Shown here: positions 17,012 through 24,565 of the stretch, one piece after another
How the letters are laid out: each line of letters starts with the position of its first letter
Numbering within the stretch: the first letter of the stretch is position 1
DNA from: DASQUK01 sp963813485
Lineage (GTDB): Bacteria; Actinomycetota; Acidimicrobiia; Acidimicrobiales; VFJN01
NCBI GenBank assembly: GCA_963813485.1
Contig: CAWEZE010000023.1
Coordinates: forward strand, 62,001-126,000
Direction of reading: 5' to 3'
DNA: 64,000 bases
Notes under the pieces: generated by a model
Seen by the model: the letters and a program-made list of their open reading frames with translations, nothing else
Told to the model about the DNA's origin: nothing
Databases searched by the model: none
Made by a program: the position numbers and the translations under genes

Positions 17012-17488
17012 TCAGACCCGCTTGGGGACATTGCCCGCCAGGGTGCACATCACCCGCATCACCCGGTGTCCGGTGTCGGCCGTCGGGGCGAACATCAGCG
17101 GGCAACCCCCGTCGATGACCTTGATGCCGTGCTGCCGGCCGTAGTCGGATGCCGCCTTGGAAACGCTTCCAGCTCCGAAGGCCCGGTGCATCCACACGTG
17201 CGCGATGCCCAGTTCAGCGCACTCGCGCATCGTCGCGTCCGCCGTCTCGGGCCTGGTGGCGATCACGACCGCGTCGACACCGCCGGGGATCGACTTGAGG
17301 TCGTGGTAGCACGCGTCGCCTTCGACCTCATCGGCGTTGGGGTTGACGGCGGACACCTCGTAGCCGCGCTCGCGTAGCCGCCGGTACACGACATTGCTGC
17401 CGTGGTCACGCGGGTTCCGGGATACGCCGGTGACGGCAATCCGCCGGTTGGCGAGGAACTCCGCTGCGGCTTCCCTGATCTTCTCCAT
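17012..17488 (-). CDS. CoA-binding domain protein
   Basis: 158 residues from an ATG preceded by GGAGAGGAGGAGTC, a strong ribosome binding site. The Rossmann-like CoA-binding fold shows in RRIAVTGVSRNPRDHGSNVVYRRL, RGYEVSAVNPNADEVEGDACY and AVVIATRPETADATMRECAELGIAHVWMH, ending near GIKVIDGGCPLMF. The family (YccU-like) binds acyl-CoA. Such proteins are found with universal stress and CBS genes in stress regulons. A perfect 7-base-arm DosR-like palindrome stands about 117 bases upstream. Confidence 0.85.
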   Translation of the reverse strand: MEKIREAAAEFLANRRIAVTGVSRNPRDHGSNVVYRRLRERGYEVSAVNPNADEVEGDACYHDLKSIPGGVDAVVIATRPETADATMRECAELGIAHVWMHRAFGAGSVSKAASDYGRQHGIKVIDGGCPLMFAPTADTGHRVMRVMCTLAGNVPKRV

Positions 17489-17596
17489 GACTCCTCCTCT
17501 CCTGCACGGAGGCTCGGTCCTGTGCGCATGCCTCCACTGCCGTCCACGGTGCGGCAACCGGCCGCCCCGTGGTCAGGGGCCAACGGCACGCGGCTG

Positions 17597-17612
17597 GGGG
17601 ACCTTGGTCCCC
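17597..17612. promoter_or_regulatory. DosR-like palindrome upstream of the CoA-binding gene
   Basis: GGGGACCTTGGTCCCC: perfect arms GGGGACC and GGTCCCC around TT. It is centred about 117 bases before the minus-strand start at 17488 and lies between that gene and the end of the USP gene. Confidence 0.65.
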
Positions 17613-17673
17613 GGCGCTGGGCTGCGGACCGGTCAGAGATAGCCGAGACGGCGGGCTTCAGCGTGCCGCCGGC

Positions 17674-18627
17674 TCATGACCGCGGGCTCGCCGATGCCCG
17701 CTCGGGATGGTCGTCCCTGTTGGGGCAGAGGTGCACGGGCCCGGCGGCATCGGGCACGACCAGCGTCGGCCGTCGGGCCCTGTCGGCGACCGTTCGGGCC
17801 ACGCTGCCCAGCAGCAGCTCGCGCGGGCCACCGCGGCCGCGGGTCCCGACCACCATGAGGTCCGCGTCCACGTCGTCCGCCACCTCCAGCAGCGTCGCTG
17901 CCGGGTCGCCCGAGCGCACGATCACCTGCACGCCGACGTCCCGCGCCCGCACACCCCGTACCTCCGCCTCGAGCAGCGCCATGGCCGCTTCGGCCACCCG
18001 TCCCTGATGCCCGTCGCCGGGCTCGGTCGGCTCATCCAGCGGGAACGGCGGCACGTACTCCACGACCTCGAGCACGCTCAGCGATCCACCCAGCGCGACC
18101 GCCAGGTCCGCCCCCAGCTCGAGCGCGGCCCGCGAGGCCTGGGAATGGTCGACGCCGACGAGCACGTGGCGGAGGCGGAGCGCGTCAGCGGCGGCCGCCT
18201 CTGGGCGACGGTCGGGCACGACCAGCACCGGCACCCGAGCCGCCTGCAGCAAATGGAGGCTGGTGGAACCGAGGGCGAGCTCCGGTCTGTCTCCGACGCC
18301 GCGGCTCCCGACCACGAGCAGGTCGGCGTGCTCGTCCTCGATGGCGGCGAGGAGGACGTCGACCGGATCGCCGTCGCGCACCTCGACGCGGTGCAGGCCA
18401 CGCGATCGTGCCAACGGCGCGCACCACGTCCGTTCGACGAGGGCGCACAGGGTCCTGCGCCAGGACCGAGCCGACGCGTCGGGATCGTGCCACCGATCCA
18501 GCAGCCCGAGGGCGTGGATCGCCACGACCTCGGCGGCGAGCGCCTCGCCGAGCCCGGTGGCCCAGCGCAGGGCCTCCCGCGAGGTGGCGGATCCATCGAC
18601 GCCCACCACGATCCGAGTTCCTTCCAT
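17674..18627 (-). CDS. Tandem universal stress protein (two USP domains)
   Basis: 317 residues from ATG 18627 (MEGTRIVVGVDGSATS), chosen over a longer frame because the domain starts there. Domain 1 spans about 1-145 and domain 2 about 155-300 (RHVLVGVDHSQASRAALELGADLA). Both have the ATP-binding motif: VVGSRGVGDRPELALGSTS and VVGTRGRGGPRELLLGSVA. Tandem USPs of this type are hallmark DosR-regulon genes in mycobacteria and help cells survive non-growing states. Two DosR-like boxes lie about 42 and 142 bases upstream. Confidence 0.9.
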   Translation of the reverse strand: MEGTRIVVGVDGSATSREALRWATGLGEALAAEVVAIHALGLLDRWHDPDASARSWRRTLCALVERTWCAPLARSRGLHRVEVRDGDPVDVLLAAIEDEHADLLVVGSRGVGDRPELALGSTSLHLLQAARVPVLVVPDRRPEAAAADALRLRHVLVGVDHSQASRAALELGADLAVALGGSLSVLEVVEYVPPFPLDEPTEPGDGHQGRVAEAAMALLEAEVRGVRARDVGVQVIVRSGDPAATLLEVADDVDADLMVVGTRGRGGPRELLLGSVARTVADRARRPTLVVPDAAGPVHLCPNRDDHPERASASPRS

Positions 18628-19178
18628 GCCATCAGCGTCGCCAGCCGCGGCCGGCGACGCCAGGGTCGAAGGTCCCACGCCGCTTGCGGCTTGGCGCTAG
18701 CCCCGTGGGCTGGCCCCCGGCGACCGGCGGTCGCCGGTACGGAGCGGTCGCGTGCCCATCGAGGGTCGAAGGTCCTCGAGCGCGGCGGGTCGATCCGGCG
18801 ACCGGTGAGCCGATCGGGGACCAGCCGCATCCAGTGCGCCTTGTCACCGCCGGGCCACGGATCTATCGCCAGCCGGCGCACCCGTTCGAAGGTGGCGGCG
18901 TCGTAGTGGGTCACCTCTTCGAGCCGGCCCGTGGCGACGACGCTCCAGCCCGCACGGCCGGCGTGGTCGAACCTGTCGACCTCGAAGCTGGCCCGGGCCC
19001 GCGGGCCATGGGCCAGCTTGGTTCCCGGGTCGGTGCGGAAGACGATGGTGTCGCCGTCGAGCGCGTAGTTCACCGGGAAGATCGCCGGGGTGCTCCCGGC
19101 GATCACGGCGAGGCGGCCGATGTCGTCGTCCGCCAGCAGGCGCAGGCACTGGTCACGATCGAGAACGCGCAGTTCCAT
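18078..19178 (-). CDS. PPOX-like flavin protein 2 (open frame overruns into USP)
   Basis: Starts at ATG 19178 (MELRVLDRDQCLRLLADDDI). Residues 1 to about 145 are a complete PPOX split barrel: IGRLAVIAGSTPAIFPVNY, IVFRTDPGTKLAHGPRARASFEVD, WSVVATGRLEE and LTGRRI. No stop follows the domain. The frame stays open to 18078, passing through both DosR-like boxes and half of the USP gene in a different frame, for 366 residues in all. The tail is Arg/Pro-rich and not protein-like, so the true end is probably near 18730 and a stop has been lost or a base miscalled. The gene has its own DosR-like box 43 bases upstream and is divergent from PPOX 3. Confidence 0.65.
   Translation of the reverse strand: MELRVLDRDQCLRLLADDDIGRLAVIAGSTPAIFPVNYALDGDTIVFRTDPGTKLAHGPRARASFEVDRFDHAGRAGWSVVATGRLEEVTHYDAATFERVRRLAIDPWPGGDKAHWMRLVPDRLTGRRIDPPRSRTFDPRWARDRSVPATAGRRGPAHGASAKPQAAWDLRPWRRRPRLATLMAWKELGSWWASMDPPPRGRPCAGPPGSARRSPPRSWRSTPSGCWIGGTIPTRRLGPGAGPCAPSSNGRGARRWHDRVACTASRCATAIRSTSSSPPSRTSTPTCSWSGAAASETDRSSPSVPPASICCRRLGCRCWSCPTVAQRRPPLTRSASATCSSASTIPRPRGPRSSWGRTWRSRWVDR
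18662..18676. promoter_or_regulatory. DosR-like box 1 upstream of USP
   Basis: On the minus strand it reads GGGACCTTCGACCCT. Its centre is about 42 bases before the USP start, the same spacing as the boxes before the two PPOX genes at 8911 and 19178. Confidence 0.75.
18762..18776. promoter_or_regulatory. DosR-like box 2 upstream of USP
   Basis: On the minus strand it reads AGGACCTTCGACCCT, exactly 100 bases from box 1. It falls just after the conserved end of the PPOX domain of the gene upstream. Paired boxes recall the doubled DosR sites of some mycobacterial promoters. Confidence 0.65.
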
Positions 19179-19213
19179 GGCCCGATCATCGGAGGCCGCG
19201 CCTCCCCGGCGGC

Positions 19214-19228
19214 AGTGCCGAAGGTCCC
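19214..19228. promoter_or_regulatory. DosR-like box upstream of PPOX 2
   Basis: On the minus strand it reads GGGACCTTCGGCACT. One half-site is perfect and the other has one change from GGCCCT. It is centred 43 bases before the start at 19178. Confidence 0.65.
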
Positions 19229-19256
19229 GATCGACGCGACGCTCGGTCTTCGCGTT

Positions 19257-19271
19257 GGGGCCGTTTGCCCC
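19257..19271. promoter_or_regulatory. Weak DosR-like box upstream of PPOX 3
   Basis: GGGGCCGTTTGCCCC, preceded by TT. Arms GGGGC and GCCCC are perfect, but the inner bases differ from the other copies. It is centred about 68 bases before the plus-strand start at 19332. Confidence 0.4.
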
Positions 19272-19331
19272 TGCCGACCGGCGGGTGGACAGCCCACGAT
19301 CGAGGTGAAGCCACCGCCCAAGGAGGACCTC

Positions 19332-20420
19332 ATGGGCGCGATCGACGGACGAACCTGGCTCGAGCACATGAGCCCGGCCGAGTGCTGGAGGCTCCTGGCG
19401 TCGACCCCGGTCGGGCGGATCGGCGTCCTCAACGACAGCGCCCCCGAGATCTACCCGGTGAACCACGTCGTGGACCGCGACACGATCGTCTTCCGCACCG
19501 ACGCCGGTAGCAAGCTTCGGGGCCTGACCCGCAGCCCCGCCGTCTGCTACGAGGTCGATGCCGTCGTGGCGGACGATGCGACCGGGTGGAGCGTGCTCGT
19601 CAAGGGGCGGGCGGTCGAGGTCGACGATCCCGACGACGTCCGCCACGTCGCCCAACTCCCGCTGCGACATTGGGCCGTGGGGCACAAGCTCCACTGGATC
19701 CGGATCCTGCCCTCCGAGGTGACTGGCCGGCGCATCTGGAATCGCAGGACGGCGGAGTCGACCGCCCCCCGCGGAGGGACCGTCGCTGCGCCGGACCGCC
19801 CATCGCGTCCGACGTCTGTGCTGACCGGCTCGGTCACACGCCTCGACGCCACCGAAACGGTGCCGCGGCCACCCCAGGATCCCGCGTCACCCACGTGCCG
19901 TCAGCCCGAGCTGGGCCGCCAGGGCCTGAAGGGCCTCGACCTGGCGGGCTGGTTCGTAGCCGACGATGTTGAGGTCCCAGACGAACTCGTCGATGCCGAT
20001 ATCGCGCGCCCGTTCGAGGTCGTCGACGATCTGGGGCTCGGTCCACGTCGTTGGCGGCGTGGCGTGTTCGGCGTCGGCGAGCATGGGACCGCCTCGGGCG
20101 ACGATCGGCCCCGTACCGCCGGCCGTCCGGTACCACTCGATCTGGTTGAGCGTGTCGTCCCAGTTGCGGAATCCCACCGTGAAGCCGTCGCCGAGGCGCG
20201 CCGCCCTCTCCACCGCGGGCCTGGCCACACCGCCGATGAAGACCTGGATCCCGCCGTCCAGCGGCTTGGGTCCGATCTTCGAGCGAGGAATGCGGTAGTG
20301 GTCGCCCCGGTACTCGACCGGGTCCGGCCCCCAGCACGCTCGCATCGCCGCCACACATTCCTCGAAGCGGGCAGCCCGACCCGTCGCGCCGACGCCGGTT
20401 GCCTCGAACTCCTCCGGTAG
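19332..20420 (+). CDS. PPOX-like flavin protein 3 (open frame overruns antisense to LLM gene)
   Basis: AAGGAGG stands just before the ATG (MGAIDGRTWLEHMSPAECWR). Residues 1 to about 142 form a PPOX barrel: VGRIGVLNDSAPEIYPVNH, IVFRTDAGSKLRGLTRSP, WSVLVKGRAVEVDD and VTGRRIW. The frame is then open for another 220 residues, the last 180 of them antisense to the LLM gene that ends at 19887. The tail is Pro/Arg-rich and unconvincing, so the functional end is probably between 19760 and 19886. It is the divergent twin of PPOX 2, 153 bases apart. Confidence 0.65.
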   Translation: MGAIDGRTWLEHMSPAECWRLLASTPVGRIGVLNDSAPEIYPVNHVVDRDTIVFRTDAGSKLRGLTRSPAVCYEVDAVVADDATGWSVLVKGRAVEVDDPDDVRHVAQLPLRHWAVGHKLHWIRILPSEVTGRRIWNRRTAESTAPRGGTVAAPDRPSRPTSVLTGSVTRLDATETVPRPPQDPASPTCRQPELGRQGLKGLDLAGWFVADDVEVPDELVDADIARPFEVVDDLGLGPRRWRRGVFGVGEHGTASGDDRPRTAGRPVPLDLVERVVPVAESHREAVAEARRPLHRGPGHTADEDLDPAVQRLGSDLRARNAVVVAPVLDRVRPPARSHRRHTFLEAGSPTRRADAGCLELLR

Positions 20421-20801
20421 CCAGCCCAGACCAAGGCCGACGTCGACGCGCCCGCCGGAGAGGTGATCGAGCGTCGCCAGGCGGCGGGCGAGCACGATCG
20501 GTTGCTGGAAGAGGGGGACGACGACGTCGGTCCGCAGGCGGATGCCGCTGGTCTTCGCGGCGACCCAGCTGAGGCTCTCGATCGCGTCGTAGAACGGCCA
20601 GTCCGGCAGGCCGAAGTCATTGCTCCAACCGGGAGCCGCGGGCAGCAGCAGGCGCTCGGACAGGCTGACGCTGCTGTACCCCAGCCGGTCGGCAGCGGTT
20701 GCCACCGCCTCGACCGATGCGGGGCCTGCGTGCGCACCGCCGATCGGGAGGCCGACCCCGACAGCCGGCCAGCGACCGAAGGTCACGGCGGCGTCGCTCA
20801 T
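19887..20801 (-). CDS. LLM-class F420-dependent oxidoreductase
   Basis: 304 residues starting MSDAAVTFGRWPAVGVGLPI. TIM-barrel features are SSVSLSERLLLP, GIRLRTDVVVPLFQQPIVLARR, LSGGRVDVGLGLGWLPEEFEA and GGIQVFIGGVARPAVERAARLG. The enzyme should use F420 for a hydride transfer to an unknown substrate. It is the third gene of an operon with an ArsR-type repressor and an SRPBCC protein; its ATG overlaps the SRPBCC stop by four bases (20798-20801). Confidence 0.85.
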   Translation of the reverse strand: MSDAAVTFGRWPAVGVGLPIGGAHAGPASVEAVATAADRLGYSSVSLSERLLLPAAPGWSNDFGLPDWPFYDAIESLSWVAAKTSGIRLRTDVVVPLFQQPIVLARRLATLDHLSGGRVDVGLGLGWLPEEFEATGVGATGRAARFEECVAAMRACWGPDPVEYRGDHYRIPRSKIGPKPLDGGIQVFIGGVARPAVERAARLGDGFTVGFRNWDDTLNQIEWYRTAGGTGPIVARGGPMLADAEHATPPTTWTEPQIVDDLERARDIGIDEFVWDLNIVGYEPARQVEALQALAAQLGLTARG

Positions 20802-21271
20802 CGGTCGCCGAGCCCGGCCTCGAGCGCGGCCCCGAGGGCGTCGACCATGAGGTTCGTGCCGTGCTCCCGCCCCGCAGGGTCCTCCAGGCCATCGAGGAAC
20901 GCGCCTTGCTCGGTGAACGTCATCCGGGTGCCGCCGCCGACCGCGGCCAGCTCGATGGTGGCGAGCGAGACGGAGATGCGTTGCGGGCCGAGGTGGAGGT
21001 CGTACGCGTAGACGATCCGTTCGTTCTCGACGATGTCCTGGTAGCGCGCATCGAAGAGGTGCACGGGCCCCTCGGGAGGGCCTCCCCGATTGATCTCGCG
21101 GCCGCCGACGCGGAAGTCGAGGCTGTGCTCGGTGTCGACCCAGTCGGGCGGCATGGTGAACCAGCGCTCCTTGAGCTCGGGTTCGGCGAAGGCCGCGAAC
21201 ACGGCGCGAGGCGTGACCGGATACGTCCGCTCGATCACGAAGGTGGTATGGGTCACGGTGCGGTCACTCAT
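20798..21271 (-). CDS. SRPBCC (AHSA1-type) protein
   Basis: 157 residues from ATG 21271 (MSDRTVTHTTFVIERTYPVT). The START-like fold shows in RTYPVTPRAVFAAFAEPELKERWF, LDFRVGGREINRGGP and GGGTRMTFTEQGAFLDGLEDP. Members of this ligand-binding family are very often paired with ArsR repressors, as here, where the ArsR stop lies 8 bases inside this gene. GAGGAGCG precedes the start. The ligand is unknown. Confidence 0.85.
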   Translation of the reverse strand: MSDRTVTHTTFVIERTYPVTPRAVFAAFAEPELKERWFTMPPDWVDTEHSLDFRVGGREINRGGPPEGPVHLFDARYQDIVENERIVYAYDLHLGPQRISVSLATIELAAVGGGTRMTFTEQGAFLDGLEDPAGREHGTNLMVDALGAALEAGLGDR

Positions 21272-21629
21272 CAATCGCTCCTCGAGTCGGCTCGGCGCCG
21301 GCGGCAGGCTGCGGTCCGAGAACCCTGCCCAACTGGTCGAACGCCCGCTCCCATATGGCTCGCCGGTCGGCGATCCAGCGGTCGACTGGCCGGAGCGTGT
21401 CCAGGTTGATCTCGCAGCGGCGAACCCGCCCCACCTTCTCCGTGCGAACGAGCTCGGCCGCCTCCAGTACCTGGACGTGCTGCACGACCGCCGCCAGCGT
21501 CATGGGCAACGGCCTCGCCAGCTCGGTGACCGATGCGGGGCCCTGGCTCAGCCGCTCGACCATGTTGCGGCGGCTCGAATCAGCGAGCGCGTGGAAGACG
21601 CGATCCAGCGCCTCGTCTTGCTTAAGCAT
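21264..21629 (-). CDS. ArsR-family winged-helix repressor 1
   Basis: 121 residues (MLKQDEALDRVFHALADSSR). The winged helix reads LSQGPASVTELARPLPMTLAAVVQHVQVLEAAELVRTEKVGRVRRCEI, with the recognition helix in LAAVVQHVQVL. No metal-binding CxC motif is present, so it is of the SRPBCC-associated type rather than a metal sensor. It heads the operon ArsR-SRPBCC-LLM. Two inverted repeats of the form TYAAG-N6-CTTGA overlap and precede the start, which suggests self-regulation. Confidence 0.88.
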   Translation of the reverse strand: MLKQDEALDRVFHALADSSRRNMVERLSQGPASVTELARPLPMTLAAVVQHVQVLEAAELVRTEKVGRVRRCEINLDTLRPVDRWIADRRAIWERAFDQLGRVLGPQPAAGAEPTRGAIDE

Positions 21630-21637
21630 CTACTTGA
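21622..21637. promoter_or_regulatory. ArsR-1 operator copy A (over the start codon)
   Basis: TTAAG-CATCTA-CTTGA, an inverted repeat with one arm mismatch. It covers the ATG of the ArsR gene, so binding would block transcription or a leaderless start. Confidence 0.5.
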
Positions 21638-21661
21638 CCATAGCGGCGAGGGCAGCGACGT

Positions 21662-21677
21662 TCAAGTGATTGCTTGA
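21662..21677. promoter_or_regulatory. ArsR-1 operator copy B
   Basis: TCAAG-TGATTG-CTTGA, perfect 5-base arms with a 6-base spacer. It is 40 bases from copy A, about four DNA turns, so the two sites face the same side of the helix. Confidence 0.55.
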
Positions 21678-21784
21678 CTGTTTCGAGCGGCGCCTGGACG
21701 AAGCGGATCTCACGTGGTCAATGCCGTCCTGCCGAGGGCCCGTCGAGCTCCGGGCTCTGCGTGCGACGGGTCAGGCTCCGTCCG

Positions 21785-22159
21785 CTACTCGCCGATGGCG
21801 CGGTATCCGGAGCAGAGGATTCTCAGCCAACTGATGCGGCCGTTCTCGACGCCGAAGTATGCCTGCTGTTCGACCAGGTACACCCCGTCGGGATTGCTGA
21901 CACGGAGCAGGTAGGAGACCCTGCTGCGATCGGCGACCGAGCCGAGTTGCACGTCCTCCAGCGAATCGATGTGGTCGGTGGCCTCGAACCAAGCGCCCAG
22001 GAGGATGTCGTCAACCAGTGCCCTTGCCGAGCTCGCTTCCCAGAACCGGCTCGGTGTCAAGCCCCGGAAGTCGACCTCCGAGTCGAGGAGGTCCAGGAGC
22101 GCCGTGGGGTCCTTCTTCGCGAGGGCCTCCGCAAACCGTTCCCCGATCCCGTTGTGCAT
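21785..22159 (-). CDS. SnoaL/NTF2-like protein
   Basis: 124 residues from the ATG at 22159 (MHNGIGERFAEALAKKDPTA). The cone-shaped NTF2-like fold is suggested by FAEALAKKDPTALLDLLDSEVDFRG, a middle helix and strands YLVEQQAYFGVENGRISWLRIL. Such proteins bind or isomerise small hydrophobic molecules, or serve as subunits of larger enzymes. No catalytic residue can be assigned. It stands alone between the ArsR operon and the P450 gene. Confidence 0.7.
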   Translation of the reverse strand: MHNGIGERFAEALAKKDPTALLDLLDSEVDFRGLTPSRFWEASSARALVDDILLGAWFEATDHIDSLEDVQLGSVADRSRVSYLLRVSNPDGVYLVEQQAYFGVENGRISWLRILCSGYRAIGE

Positions 22160-22253
22160 CGCCTGGTCCTCGCATCCTCGAATCCCTCGCCACCGCCGGC
22201 ACGGTGCCGCCCCCAATAGTGCCTGGTCGGGCGCCGCCCCCGCCCGCGTCGGC

Positions 22254-23501
22254 CTACTGGCGACGCGAAAGCGCGGGACCGGGGATCACGGGCAGCTCGG
22301 AGAGACCACGCAACACGAGCCCGTCGCCGTGATCCCAGTGCAGCTCGCCGACGGGCACGGCAAGGCTGAGATCGGGGAAGCGGCGCAGTAATGACGCGAG
22401 CGCCAGCTGTCCCTCCATGCGTGCCAGAGCGGCACCGAGACAGTGGTGGATGCCGTGTCCGAACGCGAGGTGGCGTGTCTCGGCCCGGCCGATGTCGAGC
22501 ACCTCTGAGCCCTCGTACCGGTCGCCGTCCCGGTTGGCGGACGCCAGGCAGATGATCACCTGGGCCCCGACGGGAATCGTCACGTCCCCGATCTCAACCG
22601 GCTCGATCGCATACCGAAACGTCGCGTGGGGGACGGGGGCGTCGTAGCGGAGGCACTCCTCCACGGCCGCGGGAATCCTGCCGGGGTCCGCACGCAACTG
22701 GGCAAGTTGCTCTGGGTTGCGAAACAGCGCGACCACGCTGTTGCCGATGAGGCTCGCGGTCGTGTCGTGCCCGGCCACGATCAACTGGAAGATCGTCGAG
22801 AGCAGCTCCTGCGTGTCGAGGCGCTCGTCGCCGTCACGCGCACTGAGCAACCCGCTCACAAGGTCGTCGCCCGGGGCGTCCTGCTTCGCCTCGACGAGTG
22901 CCTCCAGCATCGCCACCACGGAGTCGGACGCCGCTTTGGCCCGTGCATACGCCGCCGGCGTGGGCGTGGGGACCAGGAGAGCGGTGAGGCCGCGACCCAG
23001 CGGAGCCCGATCGGGCTCGGGCACGCCGAGGAGCTCGCAAATCACCGTGAACGGGAGTGGAAAGGCGAAGGCCGCAACGAGATCAGCCCGGGCATCGGGC
23101 CCGAGCGCGGCGAGATCGTCGAGGAGGTCGTCCACGATGGCCTGCACCCGCGGGCGCAGCGCCTCGATCCGCCGGGGAGAGAAAGCGGCCGAGACGAGGC
23201 GACGGAGCCGAGTGTGGTCCGGCGGGTCGACACTGAGCATGTGCCGGGCAAAGGCCGGTCCGGGAAGGCCCTCGGCCACGACGCCGGTGTCCATGGCCAG
23301 CGCCGCATGCATGTCCTTGGAAAGCCGCGGGTCGTTGAGGGCGGCGCGAGCCTCCTCGTGGTGGGACACCAGCCAGGCGTCGTGCCCGTCGGCAAGCGTG
23401 ACCGGATGCACCGCGCCGAGTGCGCGAACGCCGGCGAACAGGGGGAAGGGGTCATCGCGGTCGTAGGCGCCCCATGCCGCGAGTGCCTCGTGCGTCGTCA
23501 A
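22254..23501 (-). CDS. Cytochrome P450
   Basis: 415 residues, the normal bacterial length. The oxygen-binding I-helix is AGHDTT at 243-248, the ExxR pair is Glu282/Arg285 (EECLRYD), and the haem loop FGHGIHHCLGAALAR holds the ligand Cys354. An SVDPPDHTRLRRLV block (C-helix) and PHATFRYAIEPVEIGD strands complete the class I pattern of CYP107-like soluble P450s. It should need a ferredoxin and reductase from elsewhere, since none is encoded nearby. Substrate unknown. Confidence 0.95.
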   Translation of the reverse strand: MTTHEALAAWGAYDRDDPFPLFAGVRALGAVHPVTLADGHDAWLVSHHEEARAALNDPRLSKDMHAALAMDTGVVAEGLPGPAFARHMLSVDPPDHTRLRRLVSAAFSPRRIEALRPRVQAIVDDLLDDLAALGPDARADLVAAFAFPLPFTVICELLGVPEPDRAPLGRGLTALLVPTPTPAAYARAKAASDSVVAMLEALVEAKQDAPGDDLVSGLLSARDGDERLDTQELLSTIFQLIVAGHDTTASLIGNSVVALFRNPEQLAQLRADPGRIPAAVEECLRYDAPVPHATFRYAIEPVEIGDVTIPVGAQVIICLASANRDGDRYEGSEVLDIGRAETRHLAFGHGIHHCLGAALARMEGQLALASLLRRFPDLSLAVPVGELHWDHGDGLVLRGLSELPVIPGPALSRRQ

Positions 23502-23650
23502 TGGTCAGCCCTTGCCCGCGAGCGCCTGCCGGTCATGGAAGAAGCTTGTCACGACCCGCCGGCAGGTCTGAAGGCGAGCGCACCCGAGCTGCCGAACGGC
23601 TCGGCCCTGCAGGGAGAGCAGGTGCATCCGGGCCGTCGACGATCGTCGTG

Positions 23651-24250
23651 TCACCCGACGAAGGCGGCCACCACCCCGCCGAGGAGCAGGCCCGCACCCA
23701 GGCCCGCCGTAACGTCGAGCGGATTGTGCGCGCCGACGTACACGCGACCGAACATGACCAGCGCGGTGAGCAGGACTGGAACCCACACCCATTCCACCGG
23801 CAGGGTCGGACTGATCACGCACCCGATCGCGGCCACGAGAATGACGTGCCCGGACGGGAAGCTCGGTCCCGTGGACGGCACGTCGCCACCCCGGAGCACG
23901 CTTCCCGGCTGGCTCGCGCCCGGTCGCTCGCGGACTGCGAGGTACGCCTTCATCTCCCGCCGCACGATGCGCTCCGTCACGAGCTTCAGGATCATCGCCA
24001 GGATCACACCGACGGCCACTGCCGGCTCCCCCGCCAGCCAGGCGCTGGCCAGGCCGACAAGCGTGCCGACCACGAGGTTTCCGAGCTGCATCGGCGCCCA
24101 CACGATCCAATACAGCCAGTTCGGCAAGCCGTTCACGGCATGGAACACCCGCGTCTCCCATCCCGGGATGTCAGGCCGGCGGGCCGCGCCGATGGAGGCG
24201 ACCGCGATGGCGAGTCCGACGCCCGAGGCCACCAACCAGGCCAGGCTCAT
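23651..24250 (-). CDS. PAP2-family membrane phosphatase
   Basis: 199 residues with about five hydrophobic segments. The acid-phosphatase signature is present in order: K...RERP near residue 109, PSFPSGH near 130 and GRVYVGAHNPLDV near 170. The catalytic His residues in PSGH and in GAHNPLDV are kept. These enzymes dephosphorylate lipid phosphates such as undecaprenyl pyrophosphate or phosphatidic acid at the outer face of the membrane. It lies downstream of an ordinary intergenic gap and is not obviously in an operon. Confidence 0.85.
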   Translation of the reverse strand: MSLAWLVASGVGLAIAVASIGAARRPDIPGWETRVFHAVNGLPNWLYWIVWAPMQLGNLVVGTLVGLASAWLAGEPAVAVGVILAMILKLVTERIVRREMKAYLAVRERPGASQPGSVLRGGDVPSTGPSFPSGHVILVAAIGCVISPTLPVEWVWVPVLLTALVMFGRVYVGAHNPLDVTAGLGAGLLLGGVVAAFVG

Positions 24251-24565
24251 CGGGAGTGGAGCTGCATCGACACGCCGACACGGTCTACCGCCCTGTTCGA
24301 CCGATGATCACCCGTCCGGGGTGACGGGACGGGCCGAGACCAGCTCGGGTCGTGAACCTCCTCGGCGGGGCCTACGCGCACGCATCGGCTTGCGGCGCTC
24401 GTTGCCGGCGCATGCTCACATGGAGACGTGAGCGACCGCGTGCGGAAATCTGGATCTACATCGCAGACTCGTCGTTCCGCACGGCAGCTGGTCGACTGGC
24501 GAGTGACCGGACGGCCCGACCGAGCCGTGCGCCAGTCGGGCGCCGGCTTCCGCGCCACCCCTCGA
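24251..24565. other. Intergenic gap of about 315 bases
   Basis: No convincing gene in either strand. A small inverted repeat TCACCC-GTCCG-GGGTGA at 24308-24324 could be a weak terminator for the SMP-30 gene or part of the PAP2 promoter region. Nothing else is recognised. Confidence 0.5.

Noticed and set aside
17564..17578. CCCCGTGGTCAGGGG as another DosR-like box
   Set aside because: The arms are in the opposite order (CCCC...GGGG) and lack the GGACC/GGCCC core.
20773..20785. GACCGAAGGTCAC as a DosR-like box near the LLM start
   Set aside because: It lies inside the coding region and lacks the GGG/CCC outer bases.
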